A DNA stretch of 43,080 nucleotides from an uncultured Pseudomonadota bacterium. GTDB taxonomy: Bacteria > Myxococcota_A > UBA796 > SXON01. The translations under genes and the position numbers were made by a program. The DNA lies in contig CAIQVJ010000107.1 in NCBI GenBank assembly GCA_903875225.1, positions 1 to 43,080 on the forward strand, read 5' to 3'. Positions 1-8,262 of this stretch are shown here, piece after piece. A model generated the notes under the pieces. That model made no database searches. It saw nothing but the letters and a program-made list of their open reading frames with translations, and was not told the DNA's origin. How positions within the stretch are numbered: position 1 is the first letter of the stretch; the number at the start of each line of letters is the position of its first letter.

Positions 1-153
1 ACGACCATCCTCGCCACCTTTGGCGCCGGGGGCGCCAACACTCGCGAGGATACGACCATCCTCGCCACCTTTGGCGCCGCGGGCGCCAACGCTCGGGGGG
101 ATACGACCATCCTCGCCACCTTTGGCGCCGCGGGCGCCCTGGCCGCCTCGACC
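1..153. repeat. 51-bp tandem repeat (three units, third one partial) at window edge
   Basis: Units begin at 1, 52 and 103 with the same opening (acgaccatcctcgccacctt). Units 1 and 2 are complete and differ at only a few bases; unit 3 follows the same sequence for about 36 bases and then diverges. The period of 51 is a multiple of three, so all frames stay open. Plus frame 1 is open from the edge to a TGA at 331-333 and repeats TTILATFGAAGANARGD; two minus frames are also open, one of them collagen-like (GARGAKGGEDGR). None has a visible start, a recognisable domain or a decisive codon-use advantage, so I do not call a gene. The rest of 1-366 (no gene) shows nothing else I can name; the array may be the end of a repeat-containing gene lying mostly outside the window. 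Confidence 0.8.
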
Positions 154-366
154 GGGCTTGCCCAGGGGCCGTTCGCGGAGCTGCTCAGGGTCACGCGGGG
201 GACGATATCCAAGGCGGAGGGCAATCCGCGCGGATTACCGGGGCCTTGCGACCCGCCAGGTGGCGACGGCAGGCGGCCCGAGAATCGTCGGCGAGTCGAA
301 GGCCGGCGTCGCGGTCCTCACGCCAAGGTCTGAACCCAACCAACCGAGCCTCCCTCGCCCCCCCGA

Positions 367-1161
367 TCAGGTTCCGCCTGCGCGAGGGGGCGCCTTCCCA
401 GCCCGCAGCAGCCCTGGAACCAGGGCGGGCGTGCGCCGCATGTACTCTTGATAGGCCGGCTTTCTCCTCGCCATGTGCGCGTCCAGCAACGCGACGCCTG
501 ACACACGCACCAGCAGGAAGGTCATCAGCGCCGGCGCCAGCAGGAGAACCGGGCCCAGGGGTTCGTCCGCGGCGAAGAGCCAGAACCCCCAGGCGACCAG
601 CACCTCGCCGAAGTAGTTCGGGTGACGACTGGTTCGCCAGAGCCCCTGGTCCATGACCTCGCCGCGGTCCGGGCGCCGCTTCCAAGCCGCAAGCTGGGCA
701 TCCGCGAGGGCCTCGTAGCCAGCGCCGAACAGCGCCAGCGCAGCGCCGGCGATGTCCAGGGGTCCGATCGGATCGGGACCGGGCGCGCTCGCGGCGACCT
801 GGAGCGGAGCTGAGACGACGAGGATCAGGACTCCCTGGAGGAGGAACACCTGGAAGAAGCTCACCCACCAGTACCGGTGAGCGCCATAGCGCTCACGAAA
901 CGCCGTATATCGCGCGTCCTCCGGCTTTCCGGCCGAGCGCGCCAGCAGGTACCCCCACAGGCGGATGGACCACACGGCGACGACCGCGAGCACCAGCCAA
1001 CGCGCGGTGCCCGGGCCCGCCGTCCAGGCCGAGTTCGCGGTCACGAGGAGGAACCCGATCGACCACCAGGGGTCCACCACGCTCACGTCGCGGCGAAACA
1101 CGCTCCACACCCAGAGCGTGCTCATCAAACAGAACACCAACGCAGCGTTTTCCAGGATCAT
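367..1161 (-). CDS. DUF1295 / steroid 5-alpha-reductase-like membrane protein
   Basis: This 264-residue integral membrane protein has about six hydrophobic segments. The C-terminal half carries the family signature SRHPNYFGE (about residues 178-186), preceded by MDQGLWRTS, as in DUF1295 and isoprenylcysteine-methyltransferase/steroid-reductase-fold proteins, which bind NADPH or SAM and act on lipids in the membrane. The in-frame ATG at 1161 is preferred over an upstream ATG because it overlaps the acyltransferase stop by the same ATGA arrangement seen twice upstream. It is the last gene of the photolyase operon. DUF1295 proteins often sit in bacterial light or singlet-oxygen response clusters together with photolyase (established knowledge), which suggests membrane-lipid modification under photo-oxidative stress. 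The substrate is unknown. Confidence 0.85.
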   Translation of the reverse strand: MILENAALVFCLMSTLWVWSVFRRDVSVVDPWWSIGFLLVTANSAWTAGPGTARWLVLAVVAVWSIRLWGYLLARSAGKPEDARYTAFRERYGAHRYWWVSFFQVFLLQGVLILVVSAPLQVAASAPGPDPIGPLDIAGAALALFGAGYEALADAQLAAWKRRPDRGEVMDQGLWRTSRHPNYFGEVLVAWGFWLFAADEPLGPVLLLAPALMTFLLVRVSGVALLDAHMARRKPAYQEYMRRTPALVPGLLRAGKAPPRAGGT

Positions 1162-2129
1162 GAATGGGCCTCCACCCAGGCGTCGGATTGGCGCCATTGT
1201 TCGAACAACCAAACGTCCCGGCCCGTTTCGGGGATGTCCGCAGCCGGAACGCGACGTAGCCGGACCGAGATGGTCCTGCCGATCAGGTTTCCCCCCCAGA
1301 AGGCGCGGAAGGAAGCGCTCCCCTCGAACCCGCTGTGATCGAGGAACACCACGTCCAGCCCTCGCGCCATCAGCGCGAGCGGTCCACCGAGCCGCGGCGG
1401 CAGGACGTGGCGGTACCCTGCGGCTATTCGGGCAAGCTCGGGACGATCAGCCAACGCAACTCGCGCCCGGACCAGCTTCGATGAAGAGAAGCGGGTGCCC
1501 TCCGGATAGATGAGCACCCCGTCGGCCGGTCCGAGCGCGTCGGTGAGCGCCACGACAGCGGCGACCTCGGCCTCCCGGTCCCCGCTGCCGCGATCGATGA
1601 AGGCGTTGAGCAGCCTCTGCCCGACGATGTCCAGACACGGGTCCCACAGCAACTCCCGCTTGAGCACGTACCTGAGCACGACGCGGTGCGGATTGGCGAC
1701 CAGCGCCGCGGCCAGCACCGTGTCCGCAGTGCTCGAATGGCGCACGAACAGCAGGTACGGCCCGCGCGCAGCCAACCCGGCGCCTTCGACAGTGACCCGC
1801 ATCCCGAAGATCCGCACCGCCCCCCCCATGAGCACGGTGGTCCACCGCCTCTGGAGCGCGGCGTTGGCCGCCATCCAGACAGCGGGGGGAGCCGCCCGAT
1901 GGACCAGCCAGATCCCGGTCGCGGCCGCGACACCGAGAACCTCGCACCCAAGGTACAACGCGAAGAAGGCAAGCGCGCGGACCCGGGGGAGACGGCGATC
2001 GGTGATCCCGTCCGCCACGAGCGCGAGCCCCAGCCAGAAGGGCAGCAACCCCCAGGTGACGACCGCGAGGACAAGGTAGATCGTCAGGCTGCCCGCCCGG
2101 CGCGGCCAACGGGCAGGGTCTGCGTTCAT
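1158..2129 (-). CDS. PlsC-like 1-acyl-glycerol-3-phosphate acyltransferase family protein
   Basis: A 323-residue membrane-anchored acyltransferase. Two N-terminal hydrophobic segments (about 15-40 and 52-76) precede a PlsC domain with the catalytic HX4D box as RHSSTAD (H131, D136) and the acceptor-binding YPEGTR (208-213). PlsC enzymes move an acyl chain from acyl-ACP or acyl-CoA to lysophosphatidate; this one is more divergent than housekeeping PlsC and could use another lysolipid. The start at 2129 overlaps the stop of the DUF2177 gene (ATGA), and its own stop overlaps the DUF1295 start, so translation is probably coupled across the operon. Membership of a photolyase operon suggests a role in membrane repair or remodelling, which is inference. 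Confidence 0.88.
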   Translation of the reverse strand: MNADPARWPRRAGSLTIYLVLAVVTWGLLPFWLGLALVADGITDRRLPRVRALAFFALYLGCEVLGVAAATGIWLVHRAAPPAVWMAANAALQRRWTTVLMGGAVRIFGMRVTVEGAGLAARGPYLLFVRHSSTADTVLAAALVANPHRVVLRYVLKRELLWDPCLDIVGQRLLNAFIDRGSGDREAEVAAVVALTDALGPADGVLIYPEGTRFSSSKLVRARVALADRPELARIAAGYRHVLPPRLGGPLALMARGLDVVFLDHSGFEGSASFRAFWGGNLIGRTISVRLRRVPAADIPETGRDVWLFEQWRQSDAWVEAHS

Positions 2130-2551
2130 CCCAGCGCCCGCCTGCCGACACCAGCGGAGATGCCCGTCAGCACGACTCCCCAGGCGATGTCCACCGGGAC
2201 CAGCCCTCCCGGCCACCCCGCGATCACGGCCCAATTGGTGAGTTCGTACGTTGCGTAGCACACAAACCCGAGCCGACCGCCCCGCAACGCCGCTACCCAC
2301 GACGTGCTCGCAGGGCGCACAGCGTAGGTCATCACCGCCCCCAGGTACATCAGGTAGAACAAGGCGACGGCCGGCAGGTAGGGATCCGGGCGCTGGAGCG
2401 GACCGAGCGCGGCATAGAAAGGCCGCCCCACCTTGCCAATCCACGTCAGATCCAGGGCGAGCATGGTCAGGCCGGCGGCGAGCGTGGCCACGACGAGGCG
2501 CCCGGTCGTCCTCGGGGCGCCCGGCGGCGGCCCGTCGCGGTAGATCGTCAT
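2126..2551 (-). CDS. DUF2177 family membrane protein
   Basis: A 141-residue protein with about four transmembrane segments. Family hallmarks visible are the LDLTWIG motif at the end of the first membrane segment (about residues 33-39) and ATYELTNWAV in the third. The function of DUF2177 (COG4852) is not known. The ATG at 2551 lies inside the stop region of the photolyase gene (ATGA overlap), giving the expected N-terminus ahead of TM1. The protein is often found with photolyase and other light-response genes, as it is here, so membrane photoprotection is a fair guess but no more. Confidence 0.85.
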   Translation of the reverse strand: MTIYRDGPPPGAPRTTGRLVVATLAAGLTMLALDLTWIGKVGRPFYAALGPLQRPDPYLPAVALFYLMYLGAVMTYAVRPASTSWVAALRGGRLGFVCYATYELTNWAVIAGWPGGLVPVDIAWGVVLTGISAGVGRRALG

Positions 2552-4002
2552 TCGCTGTACCTTTGCACGTATGTCCTGGTGTCCATCTTGCGTTGCGTGT
2601 TGGCGCTGGACATGTAACGCACGGTTCCGAAGATGGGGCGCACCGGTCCCCAGGGTCGGTCGTAGTGTCCAAAGCACCAGCTGATGCCCGAAGCCGAGTT
2701 GGGGTCGCGCCCGTCGAGCGCGTAGCGGTTGTTCAACTCGGTGAGCCGCGCGAAGGCCTCCGCGGGGCTCGGGCTCCACTCGATGACCTTCTTCCCCCAC
2801 AGCATCCGAAGGTAGTTGTGGATCCGCCCCTCGCGTACCAACTGCCGCTGCGCTGCGTTCCACAAGGGATCGTGGGTCCCGGCGCTCGACAGCGTCGCCA
2901 GGTCGTAGAGCACCGGTCGCTCGTCCTCCGCGTGGGCGTCGAGGGTGATCCTGGCCCACCCTGGCACGGCCTCGTAGCCATCGTGGGTGCCAGGGCAGTG
3001 GTGCGCCTGGACCGCGCCAAGCTCGCGCCAGGTGACAGCCTCGTCGAGGAACATCTCGGAAGAGGCAGGTAGCCCCCACCAGCCGATCTTCTTGCCGGTC
3101 GCCCTCCCCCGCGGGCCGCCCACCGTGCTCCCCGCAGCGCGCGTGACCGCCTCGACGAGCTCATGGGCGCTGATGTGCCCGAAGTGCAGGTGTGCGCTCA
3201 GCCCGCTCGATGCGTCCGACGCGAGGTCGCCGCGCTTGTCGGCGTAGTGTGCAAGGTTTTCACTCACGAACCCCTCGAGTGCACGAGTTGCAGCCACCGG
3301 GCCGGAGCGGCGTGCCACGGGAGGCACGGAGTGGTCGATGGGCAACTCCGCGAGGGCCTCGGTCCCGTAGGCGAGGCGATCGAGTGGAGCGGCTGGCCAT
3401 GGAGCCGGCAACGAGAGAGGCTCCTGGGGCGCAGGCGGAGCGCGCCGGAGGGGGTCCGCCTCCGGCCAGTCCTCAAGCCCGGGCGGGAGGTGCGCCTGCA
3501 GAAATCGTCGGAAGGCATGGGCGGTTGCGAACGGGCCCGGGGTAGCCGCCAGGGGGAGGATTCCGTGGCCGTCGATGGCCTCCAGCTGCGGACCCGGGCA
3601 CTTCTGCACGGCCGCCAACCATCGCGGGAGGAAGTGGACCGGGCTGGCATCGGTGACGACGACGCAGGCACGGCTGGCGAAGGCGGCGAACATCCCGGTG
3701 CCGGCGCCCCGGCACGGCTCCACCCACGGATGGTACGCCACACCGGCAGCGGCGAACGCCGCCCGGTTGTCGACCATCCCCTGGAGGATCGCGGAGTGAA
3801 ACCGGTCGCTCGCCCAGCGGTAGTCGACGCGGAGGGGCTCGACGACGAGCAACGGGCGGTGGAGCTCGTGCGCCCAGTCCACCGCGCGCTCCAGCGCAAA
3901 GTTGAACCGGGCGCGGCGGGCCGCGACCATCCAGTACAGCACGTAGTCGCCGGCCGGGCGGACGTCGCCGGCGTTCACGGTGCGGAGGCGGTGTGGCGAC
4001 AT
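2548..4002 (-). CDS. class II CPD photolyase (deoxyribodipyrimidine photo-lyase, type II)
   Basis: 484 residues, the usual length for class II enzymes, which use FADH- and blue/near-UV light to split cyclobutane pyrimidine dimers. The N-terminal antenna-binding Rossmann domain starts with YVLYWMVAARR. The FAD/DNA domain has class II blocks: FLDEAVTWREL, GTHDPLWNAAQRQ, LRMLWGKKVIEW, RYALDGRDPN and PIFGTVRYM near the C-terminus. The ATG at 4002 gives the conventional N-terminus; the frame is open far upstream (to 4857) but that part has no similarity to photolyases and contains a simple repeat. It is the first gene of a four-gene operon with membrane-lipid functions. A promoter with good sigma70 elements ends 7 nt before the ATG, implying a leaderless message, and a repeated 19-bp element overlaps it. 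Confidence 0.93.
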   Translation of the reverse strand: MSPHRLRTVNAGDVRPAGDYVLYWMVAARRARFNFALERAVDWAHELHRPLLVVEPLRVDYRWASDRFHSAILQGMVDNRAAFAAAGVAYHPWVEPCRGAGTGMFAAFASRACVVVTDASPVHFLPRWLAAVQKCPGPQLEAIDGHGILPLAATPGPFATAHAFRRFLQAHLPPGLEDWPEADPLRRAPPAPQEPLSLPAPWPAAPLDRLAYGTEALAELPIDHSVPPVARRSGPVAATRALEGFVSENLAHYADKRGDLASDASSGLSAHLHFGHISAHELVEAVTRAAGSTVGGPRGRATGKKIGWWGLPASSEMFLDEAVTWRELGAVQAHHCPGTHDGYEAVPGWARITLDAHAEDERPVLYDLATLSSAGTHDPLWNAAQRQLVREGRIHNYLRMLWGKKVIEWSPSPAEAFARLTELNNRYALDGRDPNSASGISWCFGHYDRPWGPVRPIFGTVRYMSSANTQRKMDTRTYVQRYSE

Positions 4003-4021
4003 GTTGCAAACTATATACACA
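4003..4021. promoter_or_regulatory. putative operator, copy 1 (overlaps photolyase -10 box)
   Basis: GTTGCAAACTATATACACA (plus strand) matches a second site at 4154-4172 at 15 of 19 positions, with shared core GTTGCAAA-nn-AT-n-T-n-CACA. It covers the -10 box and reaches the base next to the photolyase start codon, a position where a bound repressor would block transcription. The TGTATA half on the minus strand recalls sites of light-responsive MerR-type (LitR/CarH) regulators, but no such gene is in the window. Confidence 0.4.
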
Positions 4022-4038
4022 ACACGGGCAAACGGCAA
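4010..4038 (-). promoter_or_regulatory. sigma70-like promoter giving a leaderless photolyase mRNA
   Basis: Read on the minus strand, TTGCCG (4038-4033; 4 of 6 matches to TTGACA), a 17-nt spacer and TATAGT (4015-4010; 5 of 6 matches to TATAAT) are followed by TTGCAAC and then the ATG at 4002. Seven bases between the -10 box and the ATG places the predicted +1 on or next to the A of the start codon, and there is no Shine-Dalgarno sequence. The match is by eye only. Confidence 0.6.
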
Positions 4039-4153
4039 CCGGTATGTGGAAGCCCAGTTCGGCCCGCGGGCGTGTCCCGTCGATCGGCGGCTGCGTACGC
4101 CCCTGTCGGCCACCCGGCGAATTCGCCCCCACGGCACCTGCGGACCCGCACAA

Positions 4154-4172
4154 GTTGCAAAGCATGTGCACA
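4154..4172. promoter_or_regulatory. putative operator, copy 2
   Basis: GTTGCAAAGCATGTGCACA, same orientation as copy 1 and 151 bp further upstream of the photolyase gene. No promoter boxes overlap it. The conserved parts are GTTGCAAA and CACA at the two ends. It lies in the 272-bp non-coding gap 4003-4274. Confidence 0.35.
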
Positions 4173-4206
4173 CGCCCGGCCAGCAGGTGCAGGGGGCAGG
4201 GCCGGC

Positions 4207-4242
4207 CACCGGCACCGGCACCAGCACCGGCACCGGCGGGCA
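4207..4242. repeat. CACCGG hexanucleotide simple repeat
   Basis: A short run of CACCGG/CACCAG units in the gap between the photolyase promoter and the stop of the gene at 4275-5264. It would translate on the minus strand as a VPVPVLVPV stretch, but this belongs to an open frame with no other coding signs. Confidence 0.6.
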
Positions 4243-4274
4243 GGAACGCACCCGCCCCGGTTCGAACCACCGAC

Positions 4275-5264
4275 CTACGAGGGCTTTCGACCGACCCGCG
4301 TCCAGTCGAGCCCCACGCGCAGGAAGCCCGACACGCGTGAGACGCCGTCCTGGCGCGGGATCCAGGGGGCGTAGCCGAGCGCGACGTCGGTGTAGAAGTG
4401 CTTGTAGGTGAGCTTGCCGGAGGCCTCGAAGCCTACTGCCCCCTCGGAGAGCCGCGGCCCGTCGGGAAAGCCGAACGGGGCGCCGACGTACGGCGTGGAG
4501 AAGGCCGCCAGATCGGCCGCGAGCGTGCCCCGCACCAGCACGTGTGGCACGGCTGCGTCCATGCCCACCGATCCCGACCAGACCCCGAACCGCCCGGCGG
4601 CGTAGTCCTGCACCCACCACTCGGCCCAGGCAGCACCGGCCAGGGGGACTTCGTACGGGGTGAGGCCGCCGAGCCGTGTCAGCGTGAACTCCCCCTGGCC
4701 CCAGGCCAAAGCTCCCCAGCCCTCGGCAACCGGCCCGACGCGCCAGTCCGGGCGCCAGTGCGCGTCGCCCTCCAGGTGGGGCTCGACCGGGCTCCCGTAT
4801 GGCCCCGCATAGAGGTGGACACCCGCGCGCGCGGAGACCTGGAACGGGCGCGTCCACACCCCGCCCTCGATGTCAGCGCGCGCGAGCGGGTGTTCGTCAT
4901 GCCCGGGCGTCCCCACGCCGACGACGTACTCGCGTGCCCACCCGTGCACCCCGCCCCAGAGCCCGTGTGGCCCCCAGCGCTGGGCCCCGGCGTCGAGACC
5001 GACATACGCGACCGGCACGGCGCGACCAGGATCCGGCGCGCCGTCCGTCCACGGCGAGATCATCATCTCCGCCGCAAAGGCGCACCCCCGAGCCGCGATC
5101 CAGGCCTTTCCGTGCTGAAACTGCGGCTCCCAGGCAAGCTCGAGGGTGTCTGTGTACAGATCGGCCCGCAGCGGCCCGTGGCGCACGCCCACGGTGACGT
5201 CGCCGTGCGAATCGGAGTCGATCTGGCCACCGGCCCAGGCGTGGATCTCGGTGACTTCAGCCAT
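4275..5264 (-). CDS. unknown beta-rich protein, possibly an outer-membrane barrel
   Basis: 329 residues, not recognised. The sequence is rich in Gly, Trp, Tyr and alternating polar/hydrophobic residues that suggest many short beta strands (for example HGDVTVGVRHGPLRADLY, FQVSARAGVHLYAGP and SGFLRVGLDWTRVG at the C-terminus, which ends in an aromatic-containing strand like many barrels). I see no signal peptide after the ATG at 5264; the frame extends upstream to 5651, but that part overlaps potA on the other strand and looks non-coding. Either export is atypical, the start is wrong, or the protein is not an outer-membrane one. It stands alone, convergent to nothing and divergent from potA. 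Confidence 0.7.
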   Translation of the reverse strand: MAEVTEIHAWAGGQIDSDSHGDVTVGVRHGPLRADLYTDTLELAWEPQFQHGKAWIAARGCAFAAEMMISPWTDGAPDPGRAVPVAYVGLDAGAQRWGPHGLWGGVHGWAREYVVGVGTPGHDEHPLARADIEGGVWTRPFQVSARAGVHLYAGPYGSPVEPHLEGDAHWRPDWRVGPVAEGWGALAWGQGEFTLTRLGGLTPYEVPLAGAAWAEWWVQDYAAGRFGVWSGSVGMDAAVPHVLVRGTLAADLAAFSTPYVGAPFGFPDGPRLSEGAVGFEASGKLTYKHFYTDVALGYAPWIPRQDGVSRVSGFLRVGLDWTRVGRKPS

Positions 5265-5427
5265 GCCTACCCCTATTCGCTCCTGCCCGGCCCGCCCCCC
5301 TGGACCGGGGAATCGGAGACGCGCCCTACAATTGCCGTCCCACCCACGAAAAACGGCGTAGCCCCCTGCCCTCGACAACCGCCGCGAAAAGCCGTATCCT
5401 CCCCGCGTTCTTCCCCGAAGGCCCCTG

Positions 5428-6549
5428 TTGAGCGACATCCCTCCCGTCGTCGAGTTTACTGGCGTCCACAAGACCTTCGGCGCGTACCGCGCGGTCGTGG
5501 ACATCAACTTCCAGGTGCAGAAGGGCGAGTTCTTCTCGATCCTCGGACCATCCGGCTGCGGGAAGACCACGACCCTGCGACTGCTTGCCGGATTCGAGGA
5601 GCCCGACGACAACGGTGGCACCGTGCGGATCGCGGGCGAGGTCGTCAACAAGAAGCGCCCCTACGAGCGGAACCTCGCGATGGTGTTCCAGAACTACGCG
5701 CTGTTCCCCCACCTCTCGGTCGAGCGCAACATCGCGTTCGGCCTGGAGATGCGGAAGGTGCCGTCTGCGGAGATCCCGCCCCGCGTCAAGAAGGCGATGG
5801 AGATGGTGCGCCTCGATCCCGGACAGTTTGCGAGGCGCATGCCGGCACAGCTCTCTGGCGGGCAGCGGCAGCGCGTCGCGCTCGCCCGGGCGCTCGTGCT
5901 CGAGCCCACCATCCTGCTCCTCGACGAGCCGCTGGGCGCCATCGATCTCAAGCTGCGCAAGGAGATGCAGCTCGAGCTCAAGCAGCTCAACAAGCAGCTC
6001 GGCACCACGTTCGTGTACGTGACGCACGACCAGGAGGAGGCGCTGACGATGTCGGACCGCATCGCGGTCATGGACAACGCGCGCGTGGCCCAGCTGGGGA
6101 CGCCCGCCGAGATCTACGAATGCCCCCGCACCCGTTTCGTGGCGAAGTTCATCGGGGAATCCAACTTCTTCGAAGGGGTCGCGCAGAGCCAGGGGCCGGA
6201 TGGATGGCGGGTGGACGGGAGCGGCGGCAGGTTCGAAGTACCCGCACACCCCAGCATCACGCAGGGGTCCAAGGTGGCGATCGCGGTGCGACCCGAGTGG
6301 CTCGACGTGGCGCCGCCCGACGCGGTGCCGCCCGGCGAGAACGCGATCCGGGGCACGGTGACGGACGTGATCTACCTCGGGGAGACGCTGCACGTGCTCG
6401 TGGCCGTCGCCGACGGGGAGGGCGAGCGACGCGTGACCGTGGCTGTGCGCAACGAGGGCCAGCTCTCCAGGCCGATCCGGTGGTCGAAGGGTGACGCCGC
6501 GGTGGTGTGCTGGAAGCCGGCCGACTGCCAGGTCCTGGAGGACGCATGA
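5428..6549 (+). CDS. potA: spermidine/putrescine ABC transporter ATPase PotA
   Basis: 373 residues, normal for PotA. ABC domain: Walker A GPSGCGKTTT (40-49), Q-loop at about Q88, signature LSGGQ (142-146), Walker B ILLLDEP with D166/E167 and switch H200 in THD; the C-terminal part (about 240-373) fits a TOBE regulatory domain. It powers polyamine import at the inner membrane with PotB and PotC. The start is TTG at 5428, supported by a GAAGG Shine-Dalgarno six to seven bases upstream and by the family N-terminus. It is the first gene of potABCD and overlaps potB by four bases (ATGA). Closely related FbpC/CysA-type ATPases are excluded by the potBCD context. Confidence 0.95.
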   Translation: MSDIPPVVEFTGVHKTFGAYRAVVDINFQVQKGEFFSILGPSGCGKTTTLRLLAGFEEPDDNGGTVRIAGEVVNKKRPYERNLAMVFQNYALFPHLSVERNIAFGLEMRKVPSAEIPPRVKKAMEMVRLDPGQFARRMPAQLSGGQRQRVALARALVLEPTILLLDEPLGAIDLKLRKEMQLELKQLNKQLGTTFVYVTHDQEEALTMSDRIAVMDNARVAQLGTPAEIYECPRTRFVAKFIGESNFFEGVAQSQGPDGWRVDGSGGRFEVPAHPSITQGSKVAIAVRPEWLDVAPPDAVPPGENAIRGTVTDVIYLGETLHVLVAVADGEGERRVTVAVRNEGQLSRPIRWSKGDAAVVCWKPADCQVLEDA

Positions 6550-7439
6550 ACCCCTTCGCGCTGCGCCAGCGCGCGCTCGCGTGGTTTCACCGCCACAAGG
6601 AGACCCAGGCGTGGGCGCTGCTCGCGCCGGGCTTCGGCTGGCTCGTCCTGTTCTTCCTCGTGCCAATCGTCATCATGTTCGCCTACAGCGTCATGCCGCG
6701 CGGGGAGTATGGCGGGGTGGAGCGGGGGTTCACCCTCGAGCACTACGCGCGGTTCATGGATCCGCTGTACATCAAGATCCTGTGGCGCACGCTCGAAGAC
6801 TCGACGATCTGCACGGTCGCCTGCCTCCTCACGGGCTACCCGGTCGCCTACGTGATCGCCCGCGCGACGAAGTGGCGGAACTTCCTGATGTTCCTCGTCA
6901 TCCTGCCGTTCTGGACGAGCTTCCTGGTGCGTACGTTCGCCATGATCTTCCTGCTGCGGGACACGGGGCTCATCAACACGATGCTGCTCAAGCTGGGCGT
7001 GATCACCGAGCCGATCCTGATGCTCTACACGCCCTTCGCGGTCATGCTGGGCCTCGTGTACGGCTTCCTGCCGTTCATGATCCTCCCGATCTACGCATCG
7101 CTGGAGAAGCTCGACCTCTCGCTGCTGGAGGCCGCCGAGGTGCTCGGCGCGAAGCCGATGGCGCGGTTCTTCCGGGTGACCTTGCCGCTCTCGATGCCCG
7201 GCGTCGTGGCGGGCTCGCTCCTGGTGTTCATCCCCGCGCTCGGCTCGTTCCTCACCTCCGATCTGCTCGGTGGCGCCAAGGAGATCATGATCGGAAACCT
7301 GGTGCAGAACCAGTTCACGACCGCGCGGAACTGGCCGTTCGGCTCGGCAGCGTCCTTCATCGTGATGGCGCTCGTGCTCGTGGCGGTGATGATCTACCTG
7401 CGGGTCCGCGACCGCGACACCGAGCTGGGGGCACACTAG
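6546..7439 (+). CDS. potB: spermidine/putrescine ABC transporter permease PotB
   Basis: 297 residues with six membrane segments. The cytoplasmic EAA loop that contacts PotA is seen as LLEAAEVLGAKPMARFFRVTLP (about 193-214), followed by the last two membrane segments. The ATG at 6546 overlaps the potA stop (ATGA); an in-frame ATG at 6507 would lie within potA and is not needed. PotB and PotC form the channel that moves polyamine delivered by PotD. PotB also resembles permeases of related thiamine or Fe(III) systems, but the whole operon is typical pot. Confidence 0.95.
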   Translation: MNPFALRQRALAWFHRHKETQAWALLAPGFGWLVLFFLVPIVIMFAYSVMPRGEYGGVERGFTLEHYARFMDPLYIKILWRTLEDSTICTVACLLTGYPVAYVIARATKWRNFLMFLVILPFWTSFLVRTFAMIFLLRDTGLINTMLLKLGVITEPILMLYTPFAVMLGLVYGFLPFMILPIYASLEKLDLSLLEAAEVLGAKPMARFFRVTLPLSMPGVVAGSLLVFIPALGSFLTSDLLGGAKEIMIGNLVQNQFTTARNWPFGSAASFIVMALVLVAVMIYLRVRDRDTELGAH

Positions 7440-7440
7440 C

Positions 7441-8238
7441 ATGCACAGCCTGAAGCTCCCCCGTTGGCTGGTCGCATTCGTCGCCCTCGTCTACGCGTTC
7501 CTGCACATCCCGCTGCTGGTGCTCGTGGTGTTCTCGTTCAACGCCTCGAAGTACGGCGTCGAGTGGACCGGGTTCACCACCCACTGGTACGCCCGCCTGT
7601 GGGAGCGCCAGGACATCATCGACGGGCTCAAGGCCAGCGTCGTCGTGGGCGTGAGCTCCACCTTGATCTCGACGCTCCTGGGCACCCTGATGGCGCTCGC
7701 CATCGCGCGCCATGAGTTCCGCGGGCGACGGCTGATGGAGGCGTTCCTCTACATCCCCATCGTCACGCCGGAGATCGTCGTCGGGATCTCGCTCCTGATC
7801 CTCTTTGTGCTGCTCAATTTTCCGCTCGGGCTCGTCTCCATCGTGATCGCGCACGTGGCGTTCAACATCTCGTTCGTGGTCGTCGTCGTGCTCGCCCGAC
7901 TCCAGGGCATGGACCGGAACCTCGAAGAAGCCGCGATGATCCTCGGGGCCGACGAGTTCACCACGTTCCGCAGGATCACCGTCCCGCTGCTGTGGCCGGG
8001 CATCCTCTCGGGGGCGATGCTCGCCTTCACGATGTCGTTCGACGACTACGTGATCACCTCGTTCGTGACCGGCACGGGCTCCTCCACCCTCCCCATCGTG
8101 GTCTACACCATGGTGCGCAAGAACATCGAGCCGAGCATCAACGCGATCAGCACGATCATCCTCATCATCACCACGATTTTGATCTTCGCCGCCGACCGAC
8201 TCGGTCGCGACAAGCCGCTCGTCCACTCGGCCGACTAG
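7441..8238 (+). CDS. potC: spermidine/putrescine ABC transporter permease PotC
   Basis: 265 residues, six membrane segments, EAA loop LEEAAMILGADEFTTFRRI (about 161-179), and the PotC-typical block SFDDYVITSFVTG. The ATG begins one base after the potB stop codon, so the two are cotranslated. Length and order (B then C) match the canonical system. Confidence 0.95.
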   Translation: MHSLKLPRWLVAFVALVYAFLHIPLLVLVVFSFNASKYGVEWTGFTTHWYARLWERQDIIDGLKASVVVGVSSTLISTLLGTLMALAIARHEFRGRRLMEAFLYIPIVTPEIVVGISLLILFVLLNFPLGLVSIVIAHVAFNISFVVVVVLARLQGMDRNLEEAAMILGADEFTTFRRITVPLLWPGILSGAMLAFTMSFDDYVITSFVTGTGSSTLPIVVYTMVRKNIEPSINAISTIILIITTILIFAADRLGRDKPLVHSAD

Positions 8239-8262
8239 ACCCCAACCACCCAAGAGAGCCAG

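Noticed and set aside
1..333. Edge-truncated gene on plus frame 1 (open to TGA 331-333) or on the minus strand
   Set aside because: Two or three frames are equally open because of the repeat length and none shows a domain, so a gene cannot be assigned from this window.
4255..4290. Possible tRNA T-loop: the sequence GGTTCGAACC near 4259-4268
   Set aside because: The flanking bases do not form the five-bp T-stem and no acceptor, D- or anticodon arm could be found on either strand. It is a perfect palindrome just after a stop codon.
4399..6494. Long plus-strand open frame of about 698 codons across the beta-rich gene and potA
   Set aside because: It is an out-of-frame shadow of potA and the antisense of the 4275-5264 gene in a GC-rich genome; no recognisable domain or start.
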